Assembly: GCA_910574455.1 (NCBI GenBank)
Contig: CAJSYZ010000006.1
Span: forward strand, 2,222,156 to 2,286,155
Direction of reading: 5' to 3'
Origin: Trichaptum fuscoviolaceum
Taxonomy: Eukaryota; Basidiomycota; Agaricomycetes; Hymenochaetales; Trichaptaceae
DNA length: 64,000 nucleotides
The notes beneath the pieces were generated by a model. That model searched no databases and was not told the origin of the DNA. It worked only from the letters and a program-made list of their open reading frames with translations. Positions 30,645 to 41,500 of this stretch are shown here, one piece after another; the first letter of the stretch is position 1, and each line of letters starts with the position of its first letter. The position numbers and the translations under genes are program-made.

Positions 30645-32164
30645 CTAAGACACATTCGCGCTAGGCTTCTTGGGAGGTCGTCGAAGTTTACCTGGGATGC
30701 GGAGCGAGAACGAGCGCGAGGATTTCTTGAGAGTGAGAGTTGGTTCTTTTGGTGAGGCAGCGACCGCCGCCGCCTCTGGTGGAGGAGGAGCGGTGGGAAC
30801 GGCTTGCGCGTGGACAGCGACGTCAGGGACACTTGGGCCGTCGCGCGTCTTCGTCGCCGACGCGGGGAGGAGATGGAGGTCGGACATGAAGCTGCGCGAG
30901 ATGCCCAGCACCGTGCGCCGTCGCGACCGTGACCTCGGCTGTACCGGCGCATCGTCGGTCGGCCGCTTCGAATTCGACGATACAGCGTCCTGTGCGCACG
31001 GTTCGTGGACGCGGATAGCGGGTGTGAGCGTGCTGGACCGCGTCAACTTGAGGCTGAGGCGCTTCCTGAGCGAAGGTGACCGAGGCGGCGACGGCGGCGG
31101 CGATGGCGGGTCAGAGGAGGTGTGTGCAGCGGGCGGGGAGGGCGGTGGGGGCGGAGCGTGCTGGAGAGCAGCGGGGTCGTGTTTAAGGAACTCGAAGGGT
31201 GCAGGCACTGTCGCGTCGGCCTGCGCTTGTTGTGGTTCTGGCACGCTCTTAGTGCTCTTCACGCTCTTTGAACGCGTGAGCGACTTGCTGCGAACGAGGA
31301 TGGTGAGGCGCTGACTCAGTGTCCTTCTGCGAACGGGACCGGGCGTGTCGACGTCCTCGGGGGAAGCTGCAGTAGGAAAGGCGGGATTTGGTTTTACTTC
31401 AGCTTCAACGCCCTCAGCACTCTTCTCCCGTCTGCGCGGCGTGAAGGAAAGTGCATCGCTGCTCCCGCTACCCGGTGTCTTCCCGCTCCGGACACTCGAG
31501 CTCAGACTAGTGCTGCTCGACTGGCGACTTGGTGTGCCTGACGAGGCAGATGTAGACGAAGAGGAATCGTCTCCCGAAGTAGTCCCGATTTGCGTAGACG
31601 ACGACGAAGAGGTCGACCTGCGAGAACGAGGGGCACGGACAGGCATAACGATGTTCTGGGTATAGAGCGAGGAACGCGAAAAGACAGGTGCCTGGCCGAC
31701 GGTGAGCCAGTGCTGCTCGGGCGCGAGTATCGACTGCGGCCTGGTCCTCGGCTGGCTCGCGGCCGACTCGCTCGCGAAGGGCACGCGGGGCGGGCGGAGG
31801 GAGGACGCTGTTTTGGGACTGGTGAGCTAGACTGGCGCAGGAAGCTTAGTAGACACATACTGGACGCAAACGACACGGACGAGTGGCGCCGCGCCTCGGG
31901 GTGTTTGTGCGGGAAGGCAACGCTGCCCTTGGTCGTGCGCACTGCACCCAGCTCCGCGAGCGTGACGGTGACGCGTGGGGGTGTCGTGCTGCCCTTCCCC
32001 TTCCCCTTCTCCGTGGCGAGCTCAGTGAGCGACAGCGCAGGGCCGGCGAGCGGCGACGAGCGGAATGTCTGCGACTTTGGCCTGGCGCGTGCTGGCGAGA
32101 GTGCTGGAGACAGGCCGAGGCTGGAGAAGTCGGCGGAGTGGGGACGGGGCAGAGTCGTGGCCAT
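30645..32164 (-). CDS. Ser/Pro/Arg-rich disordered protein, two-exon host-like gene
   Basis: Two minus-strand frames appear to form one gene. The first starts at ATG 32164 (MATTLPRPHSADFSSLGLS) and runs to about HSSVSFAS near 31861. There GTATGT (31860-31855) begins a candidate intron containing CTACTAAG and ending CACCAG at 31819 (42 nt). The second frame runs from about 31826 to 30645 and ends KKPSANVS. The simple 42-nt splice does not join the two frames in phase, so the exact donor or acceptor is unresolved. The product is low-complexity throughout: Ser runs, Pro-rich PPPPSPPAA, and basic-Ser repeats such as RSKSLTRSKSVKSTKSV and TLTLKKSSRSFSLRIPGK. No catalytic domain is seen. Codon use is GC-rich, unlike the neighbouring Gypsy genes. 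Function unknown. Confidence 0.6.
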
Positions 32165-33164
32165 TGCTGAGGGCGCAGGAGGGGAGGTGCAGTAGTTATA
32201 AGAGCAGAATTTGAAGTGACGTTACTTCTGGATCTGCAGCGTCTGTTGTGCCTGTTAGACAACTCTTATCTATTCCGCTCTGCAGCCACGGCCTTGCTCG
32301 CCGTACAACGGATGAAAATCCTTCGCTGCTCGGCACCTCGGCGCTCTCCTCGTAAATACGCAGCTGCAGCGACGCTATCGTTGACAGTCCGTTTCAAATC
32401 CATAGCACCCAAACCACACCTCAACCGCCCGTCTCCTCCCACTTCATTCGGATAAGCATATCTTGATTCCTGATCCACCGAGATCCGCTCCCATCGCTCG
32501 AATACAAACCTCGTCGGCAGGCCAGCTCGATTCGGGCAAGAATCAGAACATCAGCACTGGCCGCCAGAAACATCAACGGCATCTGTTCCATCCTATATGC
32601 ACCAGTCTGACGGCCAGCTGCTCTGGAAGCAATGTCGAACTCATTCTTCAATAGCTGCTGAAGGTGACAAGGAAGATGATAACACCGGCGTTCAGAAGAA
32701 AAACCACTTGATCGACACCGGCTCCGAGTCCTCCCGCATAGTTGTAATTATTATTTACAGTCATTAACTATACTCCCTCCTTTAAACACCAATAATTTCT
32801 GCCAACGGCACCAATACTAGCTCATTTAGTATAAGGCTATAGTACTTATTGTCCTCCCAAACAAAAATCAGAGTCATTGCCGCAGTATCTAATGAGATCT
32901 GAGGAAGATGTTGACTTCGTAAGCTTTTACATTACTAAAATGCCTGTTAAAATAGAAAAGATAATCTTAAGCTCTTGTAGCTGCATATATGAATCTGAAA
33001 TTTGTCTCCGGATATCTCCCAGTAATTTCTTCAGTAACTCTGTAAAAATAATAATGATCTTTGCTGAACTGCTAGACTCGTAGCCAGTCGCAATTTATCT
33101 TTGAGGTTGGGAGGTGGATAAATGAAGCGACTGGTAGTACTCAATCAGAGGGAGGCCAGTCACC
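32165..33164. other. Intergenic, no gene recognised
   Basis: About 1 kb upstream of the Ser/Pro-rich gene, turning AT-rich after 32740. Only short ORFs are present (longest 79 codons), with no domain and no RNA gene seen. Around 33100-33172 a stretch resembles, in inverted orientation, the duplicated sequence at 35416-35697. Confidence 0.45.
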
Positions 33165-33566
33165 TCATTGTGACCTATAGGTAACAGTGTGCCTGAGTAA
33201 TAAGCTTAGTGGTGGCAGTTTTCGCCGGGTTGCCGGCAGCTTCCGAGGCCCGGACACATCTTTTTGAACCGGGCTTGCGGACATTGAAGGCTCTGGAACT
33301 CGTTCAAAGCCTGGGTCGACGCTCGGGTGCGGAGAGTCTGATAACTCAAACACATTGTAATATGTTTCACTCGCTTTCGAAGGAGTTTCGAATTGTGACA
33401 ATGCGCTCGAGCTGTTCGGAGTTGCGCAAGCTTCGTTTTCGCATTTTCGCCTTTTTATTTGCGGATACACTCGTTTCGCATTACGTTCACCTGGAGTAAA
33501 AGGTGTGGATGTTATATTTTGATTACGCTCCCCTAATGGGCGCTTCAGCGGTGTAGAACACTGCAT
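33165..33566 (-). CDS. Small hypothetical protein with CDK-type S/TP sites
   Basis: 133 residues starting MQCSTPLKRPLGERN. Composition looks protein-like: basic N-terminus (KRVYPQIKRRK), several S/T-P sites including the CDK-consensus forms TPLK and TPSK, and a basic C-terminus with ATRRKLPPLSLLLRH. No known domain is recognised. No intron signals were assessed, so it may be an exon of a larger gene. It ends 94 bp before the 9-bp duplication of the MULE-like element. It could be a chance ORF, but its composition is not that of the neighbouring repeats. Confidence 0.4.
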   Translation of the reverse strand: MQCSTPLKRPLGERNQNITSTPFTPGERNAKRVYPQIKRRKCENEACATPNSSSALSQFETPSKASETYYNVFELSDSPHPSVDPGFERVPEPSMSASPVQKDVSGPRKLPATRRKLPPLSLLLRHTVTYRSQ

Positions 33567-33660
33567 AAAAACTACGACATAAATACGACGTCGTGGTACA
33601 ATGTAGGGAAAGAGGCGCGTATAAGCGCGCGTCGCGGCGCAAATCGCGTGTGACTTTCAT

Positions 33661-33882
33661 CAACCTCGTTCCCAGGGACCGTCAGAGCCGGCTTCCATAA
33701 CTAGCTTACCGTCGGAATATCCTAATTAGTGTTTGTAACAAACAAGACATAACTTAACGAGAATGGAAAGCTGTCTCTGACGGCCCCTGGCAAAAGATCA
33801 AACGTAAGCAGGTCCGCCCAACGCGCGGCAAACACAAAAAAACATCCCGCTCGCAACACGGGTAATTCCGAAGGGCGGGAAG
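33661..33882 (+). repeat. Left TIR of the MULE-like element
   Basis: Inverted partner of 35038-35366. It contains its own imperfect inverted repeat: GACCGTCAGAGCCGGCTTCC at one side and GGAAAGCTGTCTCTGACGG at the other, about 110 bp apart. Confidence 0.85.
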
Positions 33883-34176
33883 TGTGGGATATGTACAGTC
33901 TTTAACTGGCACATGAGAACTCAATGGCTTCAGCTTCATGCATTTTAATCCCCTCAACTCATTGTGAAGACTAGTTGTAGTATATAGTTGAGAGCTTGTA
34001 GTAGAGATTCAGATGTACCAGCTTTTTTAAGCATTGCAGGCTTGTTAATAATATTATTAGCAGATTAGAAGAGTACATATTACTGTCTATATAAATCAGA
34101 AGTAATGTTATGTCATTTTTCCTTTATAGCGTTTTCTACCTTCAGCATATGCACATATATCAGTTAAATTGACTTA

Positions 34177-34935
34177 CACAGGGTTACCAAAAGTGATGGT
34201 CACCCCCGTAAATCGAATGTTTTGCATTTTTCTCTACATTAAATTGCTGTTAATGCTCAAAAATATTTCCATACAATACACCATACTGTAGCATCATGTA
34301 TGAGAAACATGAGGTTGATAGCTTCTGTCAAAGAAGAAAAAAGATGATAACAAAGTTCTTGTAAAATGCTTAAATTAGACAAAATCTAGACCATTATCCT
34401 CAATTTACAACAGATTTTTGTTTTTCATTCCTTCCAGAAATTTGCACACTTTATCGTTGAGATCAAAGATACCTTGTCTGATTTTACGATTATTTTTGTG
34501 ATGCTAGTTGGTAGTTTATGCCGCATATATGCAAAACAATGTCATTTTGACCAGATTTCAGTATTAATTTTCGTAAAAATCAGACATTGGCCTCCTACCT
34601 CACAACAAGTGGCCTTAAAAATCTTGTAAAATCATGCATGCATGCCACTATCTATTAGTTCACGCTAAAAAAGTTTCACGTCTGTTGGGGCATTGGTTGT
34701 ATCTCCAGCCTCTCTAAAATGTTGGAAATAGTGTGAATTTAGGCTAAATCTTTAATTTGAAGATATCTCATTGAACAAGATTGGCATCACAGAATATCTC
34801 GAAACTTTGCATAGACATAGTTACCAGCATTCACATGCTTGCCAAATTTTCTCAAGTGCAAAGAATGTGTTGACAATAAGATAATGTACAAAAACATGTT
34901 TTTGAGGGGTGACCGTCACTTTTGGTAACCCTGTG
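34177..34935. mobile_element. TA-flanked MITE nested in the MULE-like element
   Basis: The 30-bp terminal inverted repeats (34177-34206 and 34906-34935) begin CACAGGGTTACCAAAAGTGA and differ at one position. TA dinucleotides flank both ends (34175-34176 and 34936-34937). A TA duplication suggests a Tc1/mariner-type MITE. The 759-bp interior is AT-rich with no ORF. Confidence 0.82.
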
Positions 34936-35037
34936 TAAACTCGCTGCAGAGGTATCAGGGAGATGTTATGTATTAGATGGTGTATTATGTGGGCATGTTA
35001 TATGCATCTACCTAAACAAGAGCAGCAAATTCTCACG

Positions 35038-35366
35038 CTTCCCGCCCTTCGTAATTACCCGTGTTGCGAGCGGGATGTTTTTTTGTGTTTGCCGCGCGTT
35101 GGGCGGACCTGCTTACGTTTGATCTTTTGCCAGGGACCGTCAGAGACAGCTTTCCATTCTCGTTAAGTTATGTCTTGTTTGTTACAAACACTAATCAGGA
35201 TATTCCGACGGTAAGCTAGTTATGGAAGCCGGCTCTGACGGCCCCTTCAGAGACGGCTTTCCATTCTCGTTAAGTTATGTCTTGTTTGTTACAAACACTA
35301 ATCAGGATATTCCGACGGTAAGCTAGTTATGGAAGCCGGCTCTGACGGCCCCTGGGAACGAGGTTG
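35038..35366 (-). repeat. Right TIR of the MULE-like element with a 107-bp tandem duplication
   Basis: Units at 35141-35247 and 35248-35354 are nearly identical (CAGAGACAGC versus CAGAGACGGC at their starts). The left TIR has a single copy, so the duplication happened after insertion or in one arm only. Confidence 0.83.
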
Positions 35367-35415
35367 GACTTTCATACTTCATTTAGTTTACTTTCACGGG
35401 TTTCGGGAAAATCCC

Positions 35416-35697
35416 GAGTCTATTCCTCACATGGACATGCCTCTGTATTTGGACATGCCTCCTAATACGGATGGATCTCAGGTGACTGTACTACTTCCTG
35501 ATTGAGTAAATCCAGTCGTTATATTTATCTCCCTACCAACCACCCGATAAATTCACGACTGGTTTGAGTCTATCCTCACATGGACATGCCTCTGTATTTG
35601 GGCATGCCTCCTAATACGGATGGATCTCAGGTGACTGTACTACTTCCTGATTGAGTAAATCCAGTCGTTATATTTATCTCCCTACCAACCACCCGAT
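35416..35697 (+). repeat. Two-copy tandem duplication, ~132 bp unit
   Basis: 35416-35547 and 35566-35697 share GAGTCTAT, ACATGGACATGCCTCTGTAT and CCAGTCGTTATATTTATCTC with only a few differences, including a 1-bp indel. An 18-bp spacer separates them. No coding content. Confidence 0.85.
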
Positions 35698-35729
35698 CCC
35701 CGACACAAAGCGTAGCTGAGGGAGGGATG

Positions 35730-36406
35730 TGTCGTCGTGAACTTTAATCCAGTTTTGCAGAAAGTAAGCAGATTCTCACGCTCCCAGCCAATCGCAAGTT
35801 TTTGTCAGGCTTGGACCCGATGCATGCCTTGTGGTGTCTTGTCTATCGTAAACAAATGAGATCATGCCTATCGAGACATGATGTCCTGCGAGATCGAATC
35901 TAAGAGCGAAGCAAAGAGAACAGAGACGAGAGACGAGAGGCGAGTATAACCAGGATCCGGGGCTTCCGGCATCCGACAAAGGTGACCGACGACGAGGGGA
36001 CTTCGGGGTGCTCCCGCGCAAGGCTCGAGACGTCCGGGTCAAACACAAAAGATAGTCTAGAGCACTAGACAACAAGCAAGCTAGATTTGGAGACAAGACG
36101 AAGGCATGGTGGATCTCGAAAGCCTGGCCACTAGCTAGGCCCAAAGACTTATGATATTCGAGTCAAGGTATCTATGTACAAATGCTATGGGTTTATATAG
36201 GGAAAGGACAGAGATACCGGGATTCCGAAAGCGTGGGAAAATCGGGGATGCGGGCAATGCGGTAGGCAATGAGGCCTCACACATGTAAGACTAATACAGG
36301 AAATGGAAAGGAATAACAAAGGAGTGACAGGACATGTGTAGAACATTGGAAAATCGGAGTAATGAAGGAGGAATGAGGAAAACAGGTGAGGGAACATGAG
36401 GGAGAC
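35730..36406 (-). repeat. LTR-like remnant, left part, split by Gypsy C
   Basis: Together with 42996-43181 this forms a block with TGTC...GACA ends (TGTCGTCGTGA at 35730 and CGTCGTGACA ending 43181). On the minus strand TATATAAA lies at about 36193-36200. The right end is preceded on the minus strand by TTAAGGGGGGGCAAC, like a polypurine tract. This supports a minus-oriented 3' LTR of an older Gypsy. No flanking duplication is seen, so it is neither a clean solo LTR nor a complete element. Confidence 0.45.
36402..36406. repeat. Gypsy C target-site duplication, left copy
   Basis: GAGAC, repeated at 42991-42995 directly after the 3' LTR. Confidence 0.9.
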
Positions 36407-36582
36407 TGTCATGAACTCAATTTCCTTTTCTTTTTATTTATCTTTTCTTTTCTTTGTCATCACTTATGCATTCACGCGTAGTCATCTTCTTTTACTCATC
36501 ACTGACGCTACTTAGTAATCCATGGAACCTTCTGGCATAGTAGCTTAGTAACGGGGCAGTGCGACACAGCCACACCCTGCAG

Positions 36583-36590
36583 TATATAAG
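36583..36590 (+). promoter_or_regulatory. TATA box of the Gypsy C LTR
   Basis: TATATAAG, 35 bases before AGCTTTGATCT (36618-36628), the segment complementary to the primer-binding site and hence the likely mRNA 5' end. Confidence 0.75.
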
Positions 36591-36617
36591 TAGACAGCTT
36601 CGCTTTTGTTGTACTCT

Positions 36618-36628
36618 AGCTTTGATCT
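36618..36628 (+). promoter_or_regulatory. Gypsy C self-primer (presumed mRNA 5' end)
   Basis: AGCTTTGATCT in the LTR is the exact reverse complement of the primer-binding site at 36750-36760. Its place just downstream of the TATA box fits the first 11 nt of the transcript, as in Tf1. Confidence 0.8.
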
Positions 36629-36749
36629 GATCTAACCTCCGGTTAGCAGTAGCTAATATACTTCTTTATCCCTCCAACCTTTCTTGCTGAGATTGAGTAG
36701 AGGCACAGCCCAGTGGTCGTTGTCGTCGCTGCTAGCTGTCGCTGATATA

Positions 36750-36760
36750 AGATCAAAGCT
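36750..36760 (+). promoter_or_regulatory. Gypsy C primer-binding site for self-priming
   Basis: AGATCAAAGCT begins two bases after the LTR end (36747) and pairs with 36618-36628 over 11 nt (12 if A36761 is counted). It does not start with TGG as tRNA-primed sites do. Confidence 0.82.
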
Positions 36761-37367
36761 ACCCTTCTCTGCCCTTTGTCTCTACTCAACACACATCTAT
36801 TCATCACTCCGTTCCCCATTCCTCATTCCATCCCGTAACCATTATTCCCCACCCATTTACAGATTTCCTCTCCTCGGGTCGTTTCTAAACAGACTCCTAT
36901 CCTCGCTACAACCTCTGCTGTCGTTGTTTTGATCCTGCATAGCAGACACTGGTGGATATCTGGAAACTTCTATTGATTGTGAAGTGTCACCCCTGGCCTT
37001 AGTTCGCCGGTTGACTAGTACACCTCTCTCAATCAATGCCGCCTGCGGAGTCGAAAGACTGTCTGACCAGCGGTGTCTTGCGAAGTCCAGACGGACCAAC
37101 AGATACTGAGTGTGCTTGTATCTAGTCCTTTAACGACAGGCATTGTTAATCTGTAGCCGGATACGGGCAACGTCTGTTATCGATTTTATTTTTTACAGAT
37201 TTCATCCTGGCGCTCATACTGCGCCTGTTCTTCCTGAACGAACTCGTGTTCCAGTGCCGTATCCCTCTCATCGACTGTCGCCCTGCTATCCACCTCTATA
37301 TTGAGCTCTACATCTTCCAAATCCTGTTACACCTCACTCCTCCTAGAATTCCTCAGCCGCCACCAGA
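36761..37367 (+). other. Gypsy C untranslated leader
   Basis: About 600 bp between the primer site and gag ATG. Only short ORFs occur. It probably holds packaging signals, none recognisable by eye. Confidence 0.55.
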
Positions 37368-38528
37368 ATGAGTAACACCGATCGGATTCTAGCACTCGAG
37401 AATGCGATCCTTGAGTTGAGAGGTACTATCCAAACTCGGGAGACAGAGATATTGGAAGCCGCTATACGAGAGAATCAGCTTCGAGAGGATGTCCGAGTAC
37501 TGCAACAACGTTCCACTCCGTCACACGTCACCAAAAATCTTGCTGTCAAACCGGAACCGTTTGATGGCACCAACTACAAAGATTTTATCCGCACTGTTCA
37601 TGTCTTTCTTAGTGCTCATGGAGACGCCTATCATCTATCCTCTCAGAAAATCCTGTTTGTGCTCAGTCTTATGCGCGGCGGATTAGCTGGAGAGTGGGCA
37701 CAGAACTATGTGGATTCAAAGACAGTGGCGGGCACATTGACAATTAATGACACTTGGAACACGTTTCTCGAGTCCCTGAAGACTACTTTCGGCGATCCCA
37801 ATGAGGCGATGCATGCACAGACCGCGTTGCTGAAGCTAAAGCAAAGCGGTGCGAAAGCGGAAGAGTTCTTTGCGCAGTTTGACGTACACCGGCGCAAAGC
37901 GGGTTATATGGACGGTTATGACGACTTTTTGATCCGGCTACTCGAAATTGCGTTAGATTCCTCCATCGTACAAAACATCCTCAGCATGAGTGAATGCCCT
38001 ATTACGTATGAAGGATGGAAGACCGCGGCGCTTCGCTTCGACAATCAACGTCGGCGCCTGCAGGACGTCATGCGGACTCGTCAACAACCAATGGTTCGTC
38101 GCCCACTCCATGCTCCACCTCGTGCCCCTTATGCTCCACCTCCGGTGGCCCCACAATTCCGACCTCCACCAGGACCTCCACCTGTCACTGATAAGCGAGA
38201 CCAGACAGGAGTCACCTTTGGAGGTCAGGGCCAGCCCATGGAGATCACGATGGATCGAGCTCGCCGAAACAACCTCTGTTATCTCTGCAACCGACCTGGT
38301 CACATTGCACGTAATTGTCCATCGCGCACTCTCAAGATCCGTGAGATCATCCAAAAGATGGATCCAGAAGAGTGTGCTGATTGGAATGACCAGTTCCGCG
38401 CTATGGAACATCGGACAGAGTCGGAGTTAGCAGCCGGGTACTGGGACCAGTCGGATCAGTTAACGGAAGAACACGCAGCGGAAGCCCCTGTCGACGGACA
38501 GCAGGATTTTACAAGCCCTCAGGCATGA
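37368..38528 (+). CDS. Gypsy C gag
   Basis: 386 residues starting MSNTDRILALENAILELRG. Residues 1-55 form a strong heptad coiled coil, a likely oligomerisation region. The retrotransposon gag fold spans about 62-235 (FDGTNYKDFIRTVHVFL, GGLAGEWAQNYV, KLKQSGAKAEEFFAQFD). A Pro-rich linker follows, then a CCHC knuckle near 304-317 (CYLCNRPGHIARNC). Its stop overlaps the pol ATG as ATGA (38525-38528), unlike the slippery-heptamer junctions of Gypsy A and B. Confidence 0.94.
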   Translation: MSNTDRILALENAILELRGTIQTRETEILEAAIRENQLREDVRVLQQRSTPSHVTKNLAVKPEPFDGTNYKDFIRTVHVFLSAHGDAYHLSSQKILFVLSLMRGGLAGEWAQNYVDSKTVAGTLTINDTWNTFLESLKTTFGDPNEAMHAQTALLKLKQSGAKAEEFFAQFDVHRRKAGYMDGYDDFLIRLLEIALDSSIVQNILSMSECPITYEGWKTAALRFDNQRRRLQDVMRTRQQPMVRRPLHAPPRAPYAPPPVAPQFRPPPGPPPVTDKRDQTGVTFGGQGQPMEITMDRARRNNLCYLCNRPGHIARNCPSRTLKIREIIQKMDPEECADWNDQFRAMEHRTESELAAGYWDQSDQLTEEHAAEAPVDGQQDFTSPQA

Positions 38529-41500
38529 ACGTGGTATGCACTGAGGATGAATTTTTCGAATCTGGCACCTTTTATTCGGACTCTTTTTACTATGATGACC
38601 CGGTAGTTAATTATGAAGAAAACCAACAAAACCATAAAGAAAACGAAGAAAAAACAAAAACAACAAAAATATGTCTTGTAGAATTTTCCTGTGATTTTCC
38701 TATCAATGTATCGTCTCGTTCTAAATCCCCACTCAATAAAAATATTTATAAAGAAAAAACAACGCCGTCCAATGTAGATAGTAACAATTGCTTGTTTTCC
38801 TCTTCTTCTTTTAATATTTCTTCTCAATCCTCGGTGCCAGAGGAGAAACCTAAACCCACGGTCGAAGTCCCACATCCCAAGCGGAACCGAAGAGACCTTC
38901 CTATCCCTCACACCGCGGCATGGGTAGTGAAGCGTCTTAGGGAGGATAAGCTTGCGGATGCCTTGACGGTATTGCGTGTATGGACCCCTTCTTGTCGGCA
39001 AGCAGAAGTCACACCAGAGCTGGTTCCCCTCATAAACAGTCTCAATCATGAGGAAGCTCTTGCTGCTGTAAGAAGTTTAAAGGGTAATAAACGCTTTATC
39101 AGAAAGACGGGCACGTCACAGCTCACGCTGCCGGTATTATTACATCGGTTGGATAATTTGGAAACGGTTAAGGTTAAGGCGTTAGTGGATAGCGGATGCA
39201 CCGGTTCATGCATTAATCGCGAGTTCGTAGAAGCTCATCATATTCCTACCAAGAAACTACCTATTCCGCTACCAGTCTATAACGCGGATGGAACTCCCAA
39301 CACAAATGGAGCCATTACGGAATATGTAGAGATCAAAATGTCAATCCATGATCACTCAGAGCTAATTGAACTTGCGGTTACCAATCTTGAGAGTACGGAT
39401 CTCTTCATCGGCTATGAATGGCTGAAGCGTCACAATCCAAGCATCGATTGGACAACGGGAGAAATATCCTTTACCCGTTGCCCTGATGATTGTGGCTATA
39501 TTCCAACTCTCGGAACGGTGGAAGATGAACCTGAAGCGGATAAAATTGAGACTCTGGAAGAGGGCGATCGGATATTCTTCTTTGACTGGGAAAAGTACGT
39601 CTCTGAGACACGAGAGAGACGAAATCGGTTGCGAGCTGTAGTACAAGAAGTAGCCGCCGATTTCATTGCAGAATTCCCTACGGTCTTTAGCGAAGAAGAA
39701 TTCAATCACCTCCCAGAACGACGCCCTTGGGATCATGCAATTGAACTCACTCCCGGGTTTGTACCCCGCGATTGCAAGGTCTATCCATTGAGTCTCAAAG
39801 AGCGTGAGGCACTAGATGAATTTCTAGAAGAAAACCTGCGCTCTGGCCGCATTCGTCCCTCAAAATCTCCTATGGCATCCCCTTTCTTCTTCATTAAAAA
39901 GAAAGACGGCAAGCTTCGCCCTGTTCAGGATTATCGAGAGCTCAATAAGGGTACAATAAAGAACAAGTACCCTTTGCCACTCATTCAAGAGCTCATCGAT
40001 CTGACAAAACAGGCAAAGTTCTTCACGAAGCTTGACGTTCGATGGGGATACAACAATATTAGGATTAAAGAGGGCGATGAATGGAAGGCTGCATTCCGCA
40101 CATGGCGTGGTCTATTTGAGCCTACAGTAATGTTCTTTGGCTTGACTAATTCACCGGCGACATTTCAAGGCTTCATGAACGAAATACTCAGAGATCTCAT
40201 CAATGACGGACATGTCATAGTATACTTGGACGATATTCTCATATTCACACAGACGAGAGAGCATCATGATTGTCTTGTGCGACAAGTCCTGGAAATACTT
40301 CGAGAAAACAAACTCTGTCTGAAACCTGAAAAATGTTTATTCGCGCAGTCGAGCATTGAATATCTAGGCCACATCATTGGTAATGGCGAAGTCCGAATGG
40401 ATCCGGCAAAGGTAGCAGCAGTTAAAGATTGGCCAGAACCCACGAACAAACATGAGCTACAACAGTTCTTAGGGTTCTGCAATTACTACCGCCGATTCAT
40501 TTTAGGATTTAGTCATGTTGCCAAACCACTACATGCCTTGACAGGGAAGGTGGAGTGGGAGTGGGGTACCGATCAGAAGGAAGCGTTTGATCGTTTAAAA
40601 CAACGTATCTGTGAGGAACCTGTTCTAGCGGTGCCTACAGATAACGATCAATTCTGCATTGAATGTGACTCTTCAAACTTCGCCAACGGCGCTATCTTGT
40701 CCCAGTACATTAATGGAAAATGGCGTCCAATTGCATTCCGATCTCGTGCACTCAATGCTACAGAGCGCAACTATGAGATTTATGACAAGGAATTACTTGC
40801 AATTATGGACTCCATTGACGAATGGCGACAATACTTATTGGGTGCTAGACAACCTTTCCAAATCTGGACCGATCATCTTAATCTCCAGTATTTCAAAAAG
40901 CCCCAAAAGTTAAACTATAGACAAGCGCGTTGGGTCACAGAACTTGCGGAATACGACTTCAAATTGTTCCATAAGCCAGGATCTCAGATGACGAAAGCAG
41001 ACCTTCTCTCGAGACGAGCAGATCATAAGAGGGGGGAGAATGACAACGTTGACGTCACTTTGCTCAAACCAGAATGGTTCGTCAATGAAGTTTTGGTCGA
41101 ATCTTTAGATGAAGATTTTGTCAAACGAATCATGAGAGCGAGATCCTCTATGGACAGAGTCGTACGCTTGGCCTTAGCAAACAAGGAAGATCAATGGGAG
41201 GCATTGCCGGATGGGTTAGTACTGCGACAAGGACGCATCTACGTTCCGCGAGACCAGAAACTTCAAGAAGATATCATACGTGCACATCATGATTCTCGAA
41301 TCGACGGACATCCAGGACAGTACAAGACAGTAGAACTGATCACTAGGAACTACTGGTGGCCAGGAGTACACTTTGATGTCCGACGATACGTTTCAGGTTG
41401 TGACACTTGTCAGCGTACAAAGCCACATCGAGCAAAACCCAATGCACCTCTAAATCCCAATGAAGTCCCTTCTAGCCCATGGGAGATTGTATCAGTGGAT

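Larger units (their letters stand above)
33661..35366. mobile_element. Long-TIR, 9-bp-TSD element (MULE-MITE/foldback type)
   Basis: A 9-bp duplication, GACTTTCAT (33652-33660 and 35367-35375), flanks terminal inverted repeats starting CAACCTCGTTCCCAGGG. The left TIR is about 222 bp (33661-33882). The right one is 329 bp (35038-35366) because a 107-bp unit is duplicated in it. Mismatches are few. The long TIR and 9-bp duplication fit Mutator-like non-autonomous elements. The interior is AT-rich and non-coding, and hosts a second MITE. Confidence 0.85.
36407..36747 (+). repeat. Gypsy C 5' LTR
   Basis: 341 bp, TGTCATGAAC...GTCGCTGATA. The 3' copy lies at 42650-42990. The ends are TGTCA and TGATA, an imperfect inverted pair. 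Confidence 0.95.

Noticed and set aside
34000..34900. Short AT-rich ORFs inside the MITE
   Set aside because: No frame above 60 codons and no composition suggesting coding. The TIR structure explains the segment.
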